Assembly (NCBI GenBank): GCA_018710885.1 | Contig: DVJA01000019.1 | Location: 30,086-94,085, forward strand | Reading direction: 5' to 3' | Origin: Scatomorpha merdigallinarum | Lineage (GTDB): Bacteria; Bacillota; Clostridia; Oscillospirales; Oscillospiraceae | Length of the DNA: 64,000 bases | In this document: positions 40,005 through 49,027 of the stretch, one piece after another | Layout of the letters: every line of letters starts with the position of its first letter | Numbering within the stretch: the first letter of the stretch is position 1 | Made by a program: the position numbers and the translations under genes | Notes under the pieces: model-generated | The model's input: the letters and a program-made list of their open reading frames with translations, nothing else | The model's database searches: none | What the model was told of the DNA's origin: nothing

Positions 40005-40226
40005 GTGAAAACACTCAAGGACGCCAAAGTCGGCTCCACCGTAACGGTGGCCAGACTGAACGGCACGGGGGCTCTCAAGCGCCGCATCATGGACATGGGC
40101 GTCACAAAGGGCACTGATATCTATGTCCGCAAGGTTGCGCCTCTGGGCGACCCGATTGAAGTCACCATCCGCGGCTATGAGCTGAGCATCCGCAAAGCGG
40201 ACGCGGAGATGATAGAACTCGCGTAA
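40005..40226 (+). CDS. feoA: FeoA ferrous iron transport protein, second copy
   Basis: A 73-residue FeoA: VKTLKDAKVGSTVTVARLNGTGALKRRIMDMGVTKGTDIYVRKVAPLGDPIEVTIRGYELSIRKADAEMI. The GALKRRIMDMGVTKG and PLGDPIEVTIRGYELSIR parts are closer to the standard FeoA than the first copy is. Start is GTG at 40005 with AGGGGG upstream. A 143-base structured gap then separates it from feoB. Confidence 0.95.
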   Translation: MKTLKDAKVGSTVTVARLNGTGALKRRIMDMGVTKGTDIYVRKVAPLGDPIEVTIRGYELSIRKADAEMIELA

Positions 40227-40240
40227 GCAAAACCAAAACC

Positions 40241-40353
40241 GGTGCAAGCCCCGCAGGAGGGGCGTTTTCAAGCCCAGCCAGATAGGCAAGGCTAACCTTT
40301 GCACCGTACAACGACCGGCTGAAATGCGCCACGGCGCCTTTACCGGAATTTTT
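40241..40353 (+). promoter_or_regulatory. Structured feoB leader: multi-stem domain plus terminator-like hairpin
   Basis: GGTGCAA (40241-40247) pairs with TTGCACC (40299-40305), enclosing GCCCC-GCAGGA-GGGGC (40248-40263) and AGCC...GGCT (40276-40293). About ten bases later CCGG..AAA.GCGCC/GGCGC.TTT..CCGG (40315-40346) is followed by TTTTT (40349-40353), directly before the feoB ribosome site. A closed multi-stem domain followed by an intrinsic terminator is the form of a riboswitch or attenuator. I cannot match it to the NiCo/Sensei family. Confidence 0.6.
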
Positions 40354-40369
40354 GAGAGGAGTTTTACTT

Positions 40370-42541
40370 ATGGAAGTGAAAATTGCCCTTGCCGGCAATC
40401 CTAACAGCGGTAAAACGACGATGTTCAACGCCCTGACCGGTTCCAACCAGCGTGTCGGCAACTGGCCCGGCGTCACCGTCGAGAAAAAAGAGGGCAGGCT
40501 CAAGAACAATACAGATGTCGTCATTCAGGACTTGCCCGGCATCTACTCACTGAGCCCATACACGCTGGAGGAAGTTGTCGCACGTAATTATCTCGTCACC
40601 GAGAAGCCCGACGCCATAATCAACATCGTTGACGGCACCAACATCGAGCGCAACCTCTACCTCACTACTCAGCTTTTGGAGCTGGGTATCCCCACCGTGG
40701 TCGCGGTGAACATGATAGACGTCGTGCGCAAGAATGGCGACGCCATCGATCTCGACAAGCTCTCCGGCGCCCTCGGCTGCCCGGTCATGGTCACCAGCGC
40801 GCTCAAGGGCGAGGGCAGCATGGACGTGGCAAAGCGCGCCGCCGAGTTAGCCTCGGCTCACCGCCCCGGCAACATCCCCAGCGTCTTCGAGGGCAGCGTG
40901 GAGCATGCCATTGCCCACATAGAAGAGAGCATAGAGGGCAAGGTGGACGCGAGCTTCCTGCGCTGGTACGCCATCAAGCTCTTTGAGCGCGACGAGAAGG
41001 TCATAGAGGAGCTCAAGCTCGACTCCGGGCTCATGAAGCACATTGAGCAGCATATTGAGGACTGCGAGCGCGAGATGGACGACGACAGCGAGAGCATCAT
41101 CACCAACCAGCGTTATGCCTACATAGCCCGCGTCGTCAACTCCGCGGTGAGGAAGAAAAGCAAGGGTCTCAAGATGACGCCATCTGACCGCATTGACCGC
41201 GTTGTCACAAACCGTATAGCAGCACTCCCCATCTTTGTGCTCGTTATCGCCGCTGTGTACTACATAGCCATGGGCCCGCTCGGCACCTTCCTCACCGACT
41301 GGACCAACGACGTACTCGTCGCCGAGTGGGCGGTCGAGGGCGCCCGCGGCTGGCTGGAGGGCATGAACGTCGCCGACTGGGTCGTCGGCCTCGTCTGCGA
41401 CGGTATCATCAACGGCGTCGGCGCCGTCATCGGCTTCGTACCGCAGATGCTGCTGCTCTTCCTGATGCTCTCCATTCTCGAGGACGTGGGCTATATGGCC
41501 CGTATCGCCTTCATCATGGACCGCATCTTCCGTCGCTTCGGCCTCTCCGGCAAGAGCTTCATCCCCATGCTCATCGGCTCCGGCTGCGGCGTCCCTGCCG
41601 TCATGGCCAGCCGCACCATAGAGAACGAGCGCGACAGGCGCATGACAATCATGACCACCTGCTTCATCCCCTGCGGAGCCAAGCTGCCGATAATCGGCAT
41701 GATCGCCGGCGCGTTCTTCGACAACGCCTGGTGGGTCGCCACCAGCGCCTACTTCGTCGGCGTGGCGTCCATCATTATCTCCGGCATCATCCTCAAGAAG
41801 CTCAAAAGCTTCGCCGGTGAGGCTGCCCCCTTCGTCATGGAGCTGCCGCCGTACCACGCCCCGGCCGCCAGCAACGTGCTGCGCGCCACCTGGGAGCGCG
41901 GCTGGAGCTTCATCAAGCGCGCCGGCACCGTCATACTGCTCAGCTCCATCATCATCTGGTTCCTGCAGGCCTTCGGCTTTGAGAACGGCTCCTTCGGCAT
42001 GGTCGAGGACAACAACAGTTCCATCCTCGCGGCCGTCGGCAGCGCCATTGCTTTCATCTTCATCCCTATCGGCTTCGGCACCTGGCAGGCGGCCGTTGGC
42101 GTCATCGGCGGCCTGGTTGCCAAGGAAAACTTCGTCACCATCCTTGCAATATGCTACGGCGTGGCCGAGGTCAGCGAAAACGGCGACGAGATTTGGGGCC
42201 TGCTCCAGACCAGCTACACCCCGATTGCGGGCTACAGTCTGATGGTTTTCAACCTGCTGTGCGCCCCCTGCTTCGCTGCCATGGGCGCTATAAAGCGCGA
42301 GATGAACAGCCCGAAGTGGACCTTCGCCGCCATTGGCTATATGTGCGGTTTCGCCTACTGCATGAGCCTCATCATATACCAGATTATCGGCCTCGTCGTC
42401 GGCCAGGTGGCTTTCAGCCTCTGGACCGTCGTAGCCCTGGCCGTTCTCGCCGGCATGATTTACCTGCTCGTGCGCAAGAACAAGTACGGCGAATACGGCG
42501 AGCGCCTCGAGGCGCAGAGGAAGGCGACTGTCAATGCTTGA
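40370..42541 (+). CDS. feoB: FeoB ferrous iron transporter
   Basis: A 723-residue FeoB. The cytosolic G domain shows GNPNSGKTTMFNALTG (G1), DLPGIYSLSPYTLEE (G3) and VAVNMIDVV (G4); a helical GDI-like segment follows. The membrane part has the two Gate motifs, around LIGSGCGVPAVMASRTIENERDRRMTIMTTCFIPCGAKLPI and PIGFGTWQAAVGVIGGLVAKENFVT. It imports Fe2+. The ATG at 40370 follows GAGAGGAG. The gene overlaps the downstream Cys-rich protein gene by 8 bases. Confidence 0.97.
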   Translation: MEVKIALAGNPNSGKTTMFNALTGSNQRVGNWPGVTVEKKEGRLKNNTDVVIQDLPGIYSLSPYTLEEVVARNYLVTEKPDAIINIVDGTNIERNLYLTTQLLELGIPTVVAVNMIDVVRKNGDAIDLDKLSGALGCPVMVTSALKGEGSMDVAKRAAELASAHRPGNIPSVFEGSVEHAIAHIEESIEGKVDASFLRWYAIKLFERDEKVIEELKLDSGLMKHIEQHIEDCEREMDDDSESIITNQRYAYIARVVNSAVRKKSKGLKMTPSDRIDRVVTNRIAALPIFVLVIAAVYYIAMGPLGTFLTDWTNDVLVAEWAVEGARGWLEGMNVADWVVGLVCDGIINGVGAVIGFVPQMLLLFLMLSILEDVGYMARIAFIMDRIFRRFGLSGKSFIPMLIGSGCGVPAVMASRTIENERDRRMTIMTTCFIPCGAKLPIIGMIAGAFFDNAWWVATSAYFVGVASIIISGIILKKLKSFAGEAAPFVMELPPYHAPAASNVLRATWERGWSFIKRAGTVILLSSIIIWFLQAFGFENGSFGMVEDNNSSILAAVGSAIAFIFIPIGFGTWQAAVGVIGGLVAKENFVTILAICYGVAEVSENGDEIWGLLQTSYTPIAGYSLMVFNLLCAPCFAAMGAIKREMNSPKWTFAAIGYMCGFAYCMSLIIYQIIGLVVGQVAFSLWTVVALAVLAGMIYLLVRKNKYGEYGERLEAQRKATVNA

Positions 42542-42731
42542 ATGGTTTGCCGCCAACTTCGCCACGATAGCAGTCCTGCTCGTAATTGCAGCCCTTGTAG
42601 TTCTCTCAACCCGGAAGATGATCCGGGACAAGAGGCGCGGTAAAGGCGGCTGCTCCTGCGGCGGCGACTGCGGGGCTTGCGGAGCCTGCCACGCCTGCCA
42701 CGCACCACAAACCGTCAGTTCCAAGAAGTAA
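42534..42731 (+). CDS. FeoB-associated Cys-rich membrane protein
   Basis: A 65-residue protein with one N-terminal membrane helix (ANFATIAVLLVIAALVVLS), a basic stretch (RKMIRDKRRGKGG), and a Cys-rich tail CSCGGDCGACGACHACHA with seven Cys. Such proteins accompany feoB in Firmicutes and may chaperone iron or bind a cluster. It is translationally coupled to feoB and ends the operon. Confidence 0.92.
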   Translation: MLEWFAANFATIAVLLVIAALVVLSTRKMIRDKRRGKGGCSCGGDCGACGACHACHAPQTVSSKK

Positions 42732-42761
42732 TCATACCACCTTTCCCATTCACTCCAGCGT

Positions 42762-42792
42762 GAGGGCCCCGCCCAGGCGGGGTCCTCTTTTT
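42762..42792 (+). terminator. Terminator of the feo operon
   Basis: GAGGGCCCCGCC-CAG-GCGGGGTCCTC followed by TTTTT. Confidence 0.85.
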
Positions 42793-43046
42793 GTGTCATG
42801 GTGAATTTGCACGGGCCGCGATTCACAGGGTACGCAGGCTGCCTCTCAATGCCAGGCTGCTCCTGGGCCAACACTCAGGCGCATGAGCGCCACACGTGGC
42901 CGTGAGTGCCCCATTTTTCGGCCGGGACAGCGCTACGTAGCACATGCCGCTGTCTGTGTGCGAATTTACTTCTGCACATACACCCCGCATGGTTGGTTTA
43001 TTTCGGAACCGGCGTCTTTCTGCCCGCTTGAATTTGCCTGCATAAA
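42793..43046. other. Gene-free stretch
   Basis: About 250 bases with no frame having a ribosome site or recognisable product. Only short palindromes (for example around GGCGCATGAGCGCC) are seen. Confidence 0.5.
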
Positions 43047-43080
43047 ACAATAGAGCCGGCCACAAGGCCGGCTCTATTGT
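43047..43080. terminator. Terminator near the HtrA gene end
   Basis: ACAATAGAGCCGGCC/GGCCGGCTCTATTGT stem with a 3-base loop, 70 bases beyond the protease stop. Confidence 0.75.
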
Positions 43081-43148
43081 TAAAGAGGAGTGAAAGTTGG
43101 AAGGTGTCGATATGATAACTCTGCATCTATGTGAACTCCCGAGGGAGA

Positions 43149-44609
43149 TTAACCGAAAGGATAGGTGTTCTGAGACTGCTGCTGGTCTGCCGGGCGCTCA
43201 CCGAGAGTTACGGTGAGGGTCACGGATTCGCCGGAGCGGTAGACTACCATCTCCACAGTCTCGCCCGCCGCGTGGAAAGTTAGCTCTTCGGCGAGGTCGG
43301 ACCTGCTCTGTACGTCGTAGCCGTCAAGAGAAGTTATGATATCTCCTACGAGCACGCCGGCGTTGTCAGCCGCGCCGCCCTCTTCGACGGAGAGAACGTA
43401 GGCGCCCATCGGCATGTTGTAATACTGCTGGGCCATGGTGTCCACATCCTGAGCAGTTACGCCCAGGTAAGCCGGTTCGGCGTTCGGATCGACCTGATGG
43501 CCGCCGCTGATTACGTCGTTTGCGATACGCACGGCGTCGTCAATAGGCACGGCGAAGCCGATACCCTGAGCGCCCTCGTCGCTGGGCCTGGCGGTAACGA
43601 TACCAACTACCTGGCCATAGGCGTTGTAGACGGGGCCGCCGGAGTTGCCTTCGTTGACGGCCGCAGTCATCTGGAACATGTTGGCAGTGCCCTCGTCGGT
43701 GGTGATAACGCGGTCCGTCGCGGAGACCATGCCGTCGCTCATGGAGTAATTGAGCTCGCCGAGCGGGTTACCAACGGCGTAGACTGTGTCGCCCACACGC
43801 AGCTCGTCGCTGCTGCCGAGAGTGGCAGGGAGAAAGCCGGAGGCATCTATCTTTATCACGGCGACGTCATTGTTGCGGTCGAAGCCCACAACTTCTGCCG
43901 TGTACTCTAGGGTGTCATAGCCGCTGTCTTCAGAGAACATGACGTTGATAGTGGAGCCGGTGGTATAGGCGTCTTCGATGACGTGGTAGTTTGTGAGGAT
44001 GTAGCCGTCCTCACTTATCACGAATCCACTGCCACGCACGCTGCCCTGTACCGGCATACCCCAGAAGTTTGTGGTGGTGAGGTCGGTGTTGATACCTACA
44101 ACCTGCTTGAGCGCGAGGTTGTAGTAAATGTCGGTGCTGCTCATCTCGCCGTCGTCGCTGTTGGAGACAGTGGAGCCGCTGGTGGCCGGGGCCGGTTCCT
44201 GAGTGAGCGACGTGGGAGGCGTTGCATCGTCGTTAAGGCTGTTGGCTATAACGCCGCCGAAGCCGCCGCCTACCAGGGCACACACCAGGCAGAGGGCCAC
44301 AATAGCCGCCGCCGGCATTCCTCGGCGCTGCTTCTTGGGCTTCTCGGCCTTGCGCTGAGTCGAGGGGGAATAGAAGTTTGCCGCCGGACCGGTGTTCTCA
44401 CTGGTGTAGTTGGCGTCGCGGTAACCCGGGTCGCGCTCGGTTTCCTTTGCTCTCTCGGAAGCGTCAAAGCTCTTGCCGGCGTCAGGCCTTACCATGCGGT
44501 AGCTTCCGTCTTCGGCTGATGGCTCTGCATCCGCGCCGGAGCCTGTGTTTTCACTTGTGGTTTCGTTTTCGTTGGTTTCAAAGTTGTTGTTTTCATCATA
44601 TGGGTACAT
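43149..44609 (-). CDS. HtrA-like membrane-anchored serine protease
   Basis: A 486-residue protease. Residues 1-97 are an acidic, low-complexity cytoplasmic region; a membrane helix spans about 99-121; the S1C trypsin-like domain has His209 (TNYHVIED), Asp248 (RNNDVAVIKID) and Ser323 (NEGNSGGPV); one PDZ domain follows (PAYLGVTAQDVDTMA...). It would degrade or refold misfolded proteins outside the membrane. AGGTAAAAAG lies before the ATG at 44609. Monocistronic. Confidence 0.94.
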   Translation of the reverse strand: MYPYDENNNFETNENETTSENTGSGADAEPSAEDGSYRMVRPDAGKSFDASERAKETERDPGYRDANYTSENTGPAANFYSPSTQRKAEKPKKQRRGMPAAAIVALCLVCALVGGGFGGVIANSLNDDATPPTSLTQEPAPATSGSTVSNSDDGEMSSTDIYYNLALKQVVGINTDLTTTNFWGMPVQGSVRGSGFVISEDGYILTNYHVIEDAYTTGSTINVMFSEDSGYDTLEYTAEVVGFDRNNDVAVIKIDASGFLPATLGSSDELRVGDTVYAVGNPLGELNYSMSDGMVSATDRVITTDEGTANMFQMTAAVNEGNSGGPVYNAYGQVVGIVTARPSDEGAQGIGFAVPIDDAVRIANDVISGGHQVDPNAEPAYLGVTAQDVDTMAQQYYNMPMGAYVLSVEEGGAADNAGVLVGDIITSLDGYDVQSRSDLAEELTFHAAGETVEMVVYRSGESVTLTVTLGERPADQQQSQNTYPFG

Positions 44610-44735
44610 GGTCTTTTTACCTCCATGTTTTTTGTTTACGTCCGTAATAATAAACGTGACTTGTGAAGTTGTCATGAACAAAGGTAGAACAGTATTTTAA
44701 AAATTCTCCCATAAAAAATATACGGAACGCGCGTA

Positions 44736-44764
44736 AAGACGCCCGGCTCCCGCCGGGCGTCTTT
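44736..44764 (-). terminator. Terminator of the GntR-ABC operon
   Basis: AAAGACGCCCGGC/GCCGGGCGTCTTT with a 4-base loop and T tract, about 20 bases past the stop at 44781. Confidence 0.8.
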
Positions 44765-44780
44765 TTACATTGATGTATTT

Positions 44781-46559
44781 TCAGGCCGTTTCTCCGCTTT
44801 CCGCGAGCGTTTTCAGCTCTATGCCGTGCTCCGTGAGCCACTCGTTCGTGCGCTCGGACCAGATGGTCGGCACGGTGTAGAAGGAATCCGACACCGGCAG
44901 GTTATACGACCGCTTCAGGTCTATTTCTATGCGGCAATCGTAAACGCTATTGTAGTAATCATCGTCCATGCGGTACCAGACTATGCCGATGGTACCATCA
45001 CGCATGTCGGGCAGGATGCAATCGCGGTATAGCTCCATCGCCTCCTCCACCGTGAGCTGTACCAACTCCGGTTCTAGGGCGTCGGGTGAAAACACAACCC
45101 GTGCCTCCTCGACCGTGTTCACCGTCACCGGTATGGACAGGCTCTTGCGCGCTTCTATGCCCTCCCTGGAATTCATCAGCTCCTCGAGTATGTCGAGCGT
45201 ATCGGCCGCACCGTTGTACGCCACGCGGTATTCCCTTGCCAGCTCGCCGCCGCCCCGCAGGGTATAGTCTATATTGAGGTGCGTCGCGGACGCGCTGCTG
45301 TAGGCCTCGTCGCTCTCATTTTCGCTCTTGGCCTCCACGGCGCTCTCGTGCGCCTCTATGGCCAGGGCTATACTGTCCTCTTCGTAGAAGTTCACCGTCA
45401 CGCCTCCGGCCGAAACTCTTACGCTTTGAACCTCGCTGCTCTCCGGTACGCGATCTTCATAGCCCGTGACGTCGAGCTCACAGGTGAACACTATCGCCAG
45501 GCACAACAGGCTCACAACGCCCCAGCCTATATAGCGGCGCGGGCGGCCGAACACTCCGAAGCTCTTGTTCAGGAGCATATCCGCGCCAAAGCAGCCTACA
45601 AAGGCCCCGGCTGCCATGCAGATCGAGTATATTATCGCCTGTCCGGCGCCACCCTCGGGGCTTGTGCCAAAGGGGACCGTATAGAACAGGTTTCCGAGTA
45701 TAAACGCCGCGGCCATGCCGCAGATGTACTTGAAAGCCGGCTTCACCGGTCCAATCGCCACAACGTCGCCCGCGCTCTCCATGTTGCGCCGTTTGTACAG
45801 CGCCATTGAGACCGGCAGCAGCGCGATACCCACGAGGCCGTAGGCAATCAGATACGGCCAGCCATTCAGAGCATAGACCTCATTTTCCCGGTACTCGACG
45901 GTCAGCTTCAGCATCATACAGACAAAGGGCGAAAAGAGGTCGGCAATACCCGCGCCATTGCTCACATAGCCGTAGCAGAACATGTCCGGCACGACGAGAG
46001 CCATGTTGCCCAGACTGCTCGCGACCACGCCGAGGACGATGAAAAGTATGGGCATGACCACCAGGTGCCCCGTGAGCTGCGCACAGAGCACGGCTATGCC
46101 GAAATAGCACAGCGTCATGAGCGTCACCGCCCCCAGCCACTGTCCCAGCGCAGCAATACCCGTGGCTCCGAACAGCGCCTCAACGGCCAGCGCCGCGGCA
46201 AAGGCCAGCAAATTGGCTCCCAGCAGCGGCAGCAGTCCCGCCGCGCACAGCGACACGAACAGGGCTTCACGCCTCACGGGCAGGGCGGCAAAGAAGCCGG
46301 CCGAACGCTCCGAGTACATGTGAGAGAACACGGCCATGGCCGCGCCGCAGGCCGCCAGCGGGCAGAGCCACGCCGCAGTTATTTCAACGCTCTGCAGTAC
46401 AATCCGCGCGGCGTCTGAGGGTGCGCGCGCGAGCACGTCTATCAGGCTTGCCGGGAGCACCAGCATCCACACGAAGGCGTATATGGCCCAAATCGGCCAG
46501 AACCTCAGCACGCTCTTTATGAACACGCCTCTGTCAAAGAACGATGTCGCGCACTTCAT
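44781..46559 (-). CDS. ABC-type membrane protein with C-terminal soluble domain
   Basis: A 592-residue protein. The N-terminal half has about ten hydrophobic segments resembling ABC-2/YtrC-D-like permeases (FWPIWAIYAFVWMLVLPASLI; MYSERSAGFFAALPVRREALF, the latter the usual exporter re-entrant start). After the last helix (about residue 375) a soluble domain of about 200 residues begins DVTGYEDRVPESSEVQSVRVSAGGVTVNFYEED. ATG 46559 follows GGGAGG. It overlaps the ATPase gene by 26 bases. Confidence 0.85.
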   Translation of the reverse strand: MKCATSFFDRGVFIKSVLRFWPIWAIYAFVWMLVLPASLIDVLARAPSDAARIVLQSVEITAAWLCPLAACGAAMAVFSHMYSERSAGFFAALPVRREALFVSLCAAGLLPLLGANLLAFAAALAVEALFGATGIAALGQWLGAVTLMTLCYFGIAVLCAQLTGHLVVMPILFIVLGVVASSLGNMALVVPDMFCYGYVSNGAGIADLFSPFVCMMLKLTVEYRENEVYALNGWPYLIAYGLVGIALLPVSMALYKRRNMESAGDVVAIGPVKPAFKYICGMAAAFILGNLFYTVPFGTSPEGGAGQAIIYSICMAAGAFVGCFGADMLLNKSFGVFGRPRRYIGWGVVSLLCLAIVFTCELDVTGYEDRVPESSEVQSVRVSAGGVTVNFYEEDSIALAIEAHESAVEAKSENESDEAYSSASATHLNIDYTLRGGGELAREYRVAYNGAADTLDILEELMNSREGIEARKSLSIPVTVNTVEEARVVFSPDALEPELVQLTVEEAMELYRDCILPDMRDGTIGIVWYRMDDDYYNSVYDCRIEIDLKRSYNLPVSDSFYTVPTIWSERTNEWLTEHGIELKTLAESGETA

Positions 46560-47430
46560 GGCCCTCACCTCCCAGCTCGTATATGAATATCTCTTCCAGC
46601 GTCAGCGGCACGGCGTCCACAAAGATGGCCGCCTCGCGCTCGAGCCGTGCGGTCACTGCCTCGGGCGTGCCGCGGACAATTAGCGTTTTGAGCCTGCCCG
46701 GCCCGTCCACATGTAGCACTTCCAGCTCCGGCGGTATGGCCTTGCCCTCCGGCATGACCAGTTGTATCTTACAAATGTTCTCCTGCAGCTCCGCGAGCTG
46801 GCGCTCGAGGAGCATCTTGCCGGCGTTTATAAACCCAACATAATCACAGACGTCCTCGAGCTCACGCAGATTGTGAGAAGAGACTATGACGCCCGTGCCG
46901 TTCTCGGCTACGTCGCTCAATAACAGCGACCAGACCTGACGGCGCATCACGGGGTCGAGCCCGTCCACCGGCTCATCCAGCACCAGCAGCTCCGGGTGCA
47001 GAGACAGTGCCAGCCAGAAGGCCGCCTGCTTCTTCATGCCGCGGGAAAAGCGCCGCATGGGCTGCTTCCTGTCTATGGGGAAGGCTTCACCGAGCTTTTC
47101 AAAGCGGTCCAGGTCAAAGCTCGGATACTCGCTTTTGTAAAAGCGCATCATGTCGTTCACACTGGCCTGCGGGAAGTAGAAAACTTCGTCCGGTATAAAG
47201 GCCATGCGTGCTTTGACTCCAACGTTCTCAAACACCGGCTCGCCGTCTGCCAGCACGCTGCCGCTATCGGCGCGCAGTATGCCGGTTATGTGCCGGAGCG
47301 CCGTCGTCTTGCCCGCGCCGTTCGACCCCACGAGGCCGTACACCGCCCCGGCGGGCACATTCATGTTCAGTCCTGCAAGCGCGGCATGATTGCCAAAGCG
47401 CTTTACTACGTCGATAAGCTCAATTTTCAT
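46534..47430 (-). CDS. ABC transporter ATP-binding protein (YtrB-like)
   Basis: A 298-residue ATPase: Walker A GLVGSNGAGKTTALRHI, signature RFSRGMKKQAAFWLALSL, Walker B LLVLDEPVDGLDP, switch His in VIVSSHNLRELEDV. The signature is the variant FSRGMKKQ of YtrB-type exporters. It pairs with the adjacent membrane protein. The start ATG at 47430 overlaps the end of the GntR gene. Confidence 0.94.
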   Translation of the reverse strand: MKIELIDVVKRFGNHAALAGLNMNVPAGAVYGLVGSNGAGKTTALRHITGILRADSGSVLADGEPVFENVGVKARMAFIPDEVFYFPQASVNDMMRFYKSEYPSFDLDRFEKLGEAFPIDRKQPMRRFSRGMKKQAAFWLALSLHPELLVLDEPVDGLDPVMRRQVWSLLLSDVAENGTGVIVSSHNLRELEDVCDYVGFINAGKMLLERQLAELQENICKIQLVMPEGKAIPPELEVLHVDGPGRLKTLIVRGTPEAVTARLEREAAIFVDAVPLTLEEIFIYELGGEGHEVRDIVL

Positions 47431-47794
47431 CGTGCTGCGCCGCCCTTTCATCTATTCTCGCTTTGAGCTCCCCGGCGCTCAGACCCAGGTATAAAAGCTC
47501 CTCCACGGCGTCGTCGAACGCACCGAGCAGTTCCCTGCCGCGTGCAGAATCCACCTCGCTGCGCGCGCGGGCAAAGCTCCCCTTGCCCGGCACGGACACT
47601 ATGTAGCCCTCGTGCTCGAGCTCGCGGTACGCCCTTTGAATCGTGTTGGGGTTTATGACGAGCTGCGCCGCCAGCTCCCTTACGCTGGGCAGTTTCTCGT
47701 CAGGAGGCAGCGCGCCGGAGACTATGAGCCGCCTGAGCGCATCCTTCACCTGCTCATATATGGGACGGGAATCCCGAAAGTTTATAGATATCAT
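47420..47794 (-). CDS. GntR-family regulator (YtrA subfamily)
   Basis: A 124-residue YtrA-type protein: a GntR winged helix (SRPIYEQVKDALRRLIVSGALPPDEKLPSVRELAAQLVINPNTIQRAYRELEHEGYIVSVPGKGSFA) with only a short C-terminal dimer region. It represses the ABC genes it is coupled to. GGGGTGAGG lies before the ATG at 47794. A CTGTA-N13-TACAG operator lies just upstream. Confidence 0.95.
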   Translation of the reverse strand: MISINFRDSRPIYEQVKDALRRLIVSGALPPDEKLPSVRELAAQLVINPNTIQRAYRELEHEGYIVSVPGKGSFARARSEVDSARGRELLGAFDDAVEELLYLGLSAGELKARIDERAAQHDEN

Positions 47795-47809
47795 CGCCTC
47801 ACCCCACAA

Positions 47810-47832
47810 CTGTACTAAGTCTATTAATACAG
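47810..47832. promoter_or_regulatory. YtrA-type operator
   Basis: CTGTACTAAGTCTATTAATACAG has CTGTA/TACAG ends with an imperfect inner dyad, 16 bases before the GntR start, as in ytrA-class operons. Confidence 0.6.
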
Positions 47833-47968
47833 TCAGCATACACCTAAAGCGCCCATGCTGTCAAGTTTTTTTGGTGACAGAACAGGCGCAGGCGCAAAAT
47901 GCCCGCCCGTAAATTGCGGGCGGGCCGAAGAGAGAGCCCCGGCTGTTAAAGCCGGATATGGAAAAGCT

Positions 47969-48871
47969 TCACGTGCCGTGTGTGGCGGCCTTTGCGGCGC
48001 TCTTGCGCGCTTCCAGCACATTGGGCAGGAGTATGCCGCAGAGTATAAGCGCCGCGCCTGTTACACCCAGCACGCCGAGCTCTTCATCCAGGAACACGAC
48101 GCCGAGTATACTGGCGCTCAGGGGGTTGAGCGCGCAGAACATGGCCGAGCGCTCGGCGGTCGTCGCGCTCTGCGCCACGGGCTGGAGCGTGAAACCAAAG
48201 CCTGTGCAAACGACGGCCAGGCCGAGTATGATGCCCCAGTCCTGCACCCGCGCGGGGATTTGAATCGGGGCTTCAAATATGAATGCCGCCATGAGCGCGA
48301 GAACCGCAATAGTACAGACCTGGGCTATGCCCATGGCCAGCGTGTCGCCGCCCTTATGACTGAGCCGGTCGGTGAGGATGATAGCTCCGGCGTAGAGCAG
48401 CGCCGTGAGCATGCACAGCAGCTCCCCGGCTCCTATCCCCGCTCCCGGCCGAAGCGTAAGCAGTCCCACGCCGGTGAGCGACAACAGCGCACTGATGAGC
48501 GTCACTGCCCCCGGCAGCTTGCGCGCCGCCACCGCCAGCAGCAGAGGGACCAGGACAACCGAAGTGTTCTCCAAAAACGACGCCGTGCTGGTAGAGGTGT
48601 GCCGGAGTCCGAAGAGCTCGCTGGTGAGCACGGCAAAGAACGCCGCCCCAATCGCCGCGCCGCGCATCAGGTCGCCCTTCCCCGCCGCACGCAGCCTGCG
48701 CCAGAAGAGGGCAAGCAACAATATGCTGGCCGTTGAAAACCGCAGCGCCATGAGCGTAAACGGCCCCATGTCTGCCAATCCCAGCTTGCTGAGCAGCAGT
48801 GAAGTGCTGCGCGTTATAATAACGGCCGCCAGTAGTAACTCTCCTGTGCGCCGTGTAAGCTTCAGTTTCAC
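47969..48871 (-). CDS. EamA/DMT-family exporter
   Basis: A 300-residue protein with ten membrane helices in two EamA halves: first LLLAAVIITRSTSLLLSKLGLADMGPFTLMALRF, second LLCMLTALLYAGAIILTDRL. These export amino acids, nucleotides or drugs. Start GTG at 48871 follows GGAGG. It is divergent from a LysR regulator, the common arrangement for a regulated exporter. Confidence 0.92.
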   Translation of the reverse strand: MKLKLTRRTGELLLAAVIITRSTSLLLSKLGLADMGPFTLMALRFSTASILLLALFWRRLRAAGKGDLMRGAAIGAAFFAVLTSELFGLRHTSTSTASFLENTSVVLVPLLLAVAARKLPGAVTLISALLSLTGVGLLTLRPGAGIGAGELLCMLTALLYAGAIILTDRLSHKGGDTLAMGIAQVCTIAVLALMAAFIFEAPIQIPARVQDWGIILGLAVVCTGFGFTLQPVAQSATTAERSAMFCALNPLSASILGVVFLDEELGVLGVTGAALILCGILLPNVLEARKSAAKAATHGT

Positions 48872-49027
48872 AGTTGTGCCTCCGAATAAGTGTAAGCTGG
48901 TGCAAGCCGCAGAGGGACCGCATTCCCTTGACAAGAGTATACCCCTGCTCCTATACTTGAGTAAATCAAAACTTTATCACACTAAGCTTGATTATTAGTC
49001 AATAAATTGCGCAAGGAGGCCCAAGTT

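Noticed and set aside
40241..40305. Assignment of the feoB leader to the NiCo/Sensei riboswitch
   Set aside because: The conserved core order of that family could not be found by eye; only the layout is similar, so no family name is given.
40847..42874. 675-codon minus-strand frame
   Set aside because: Antisense to feoB, whose G motifs and membrane helices are unmistakable.
42823..43065. 80-codon minus-strand frame after the feo operon
   Set aside because: Passes through a terminator stem, lacks a ribosome site and has no family features.
43111..43213. Short plus-strand ORF starting at ATG near 43111 with GGAAGG upstream
   Set aside because: It is antisense to the end of the HtrA gene and its product has no recognisable features. 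The ribosome-like site alone is not enough.
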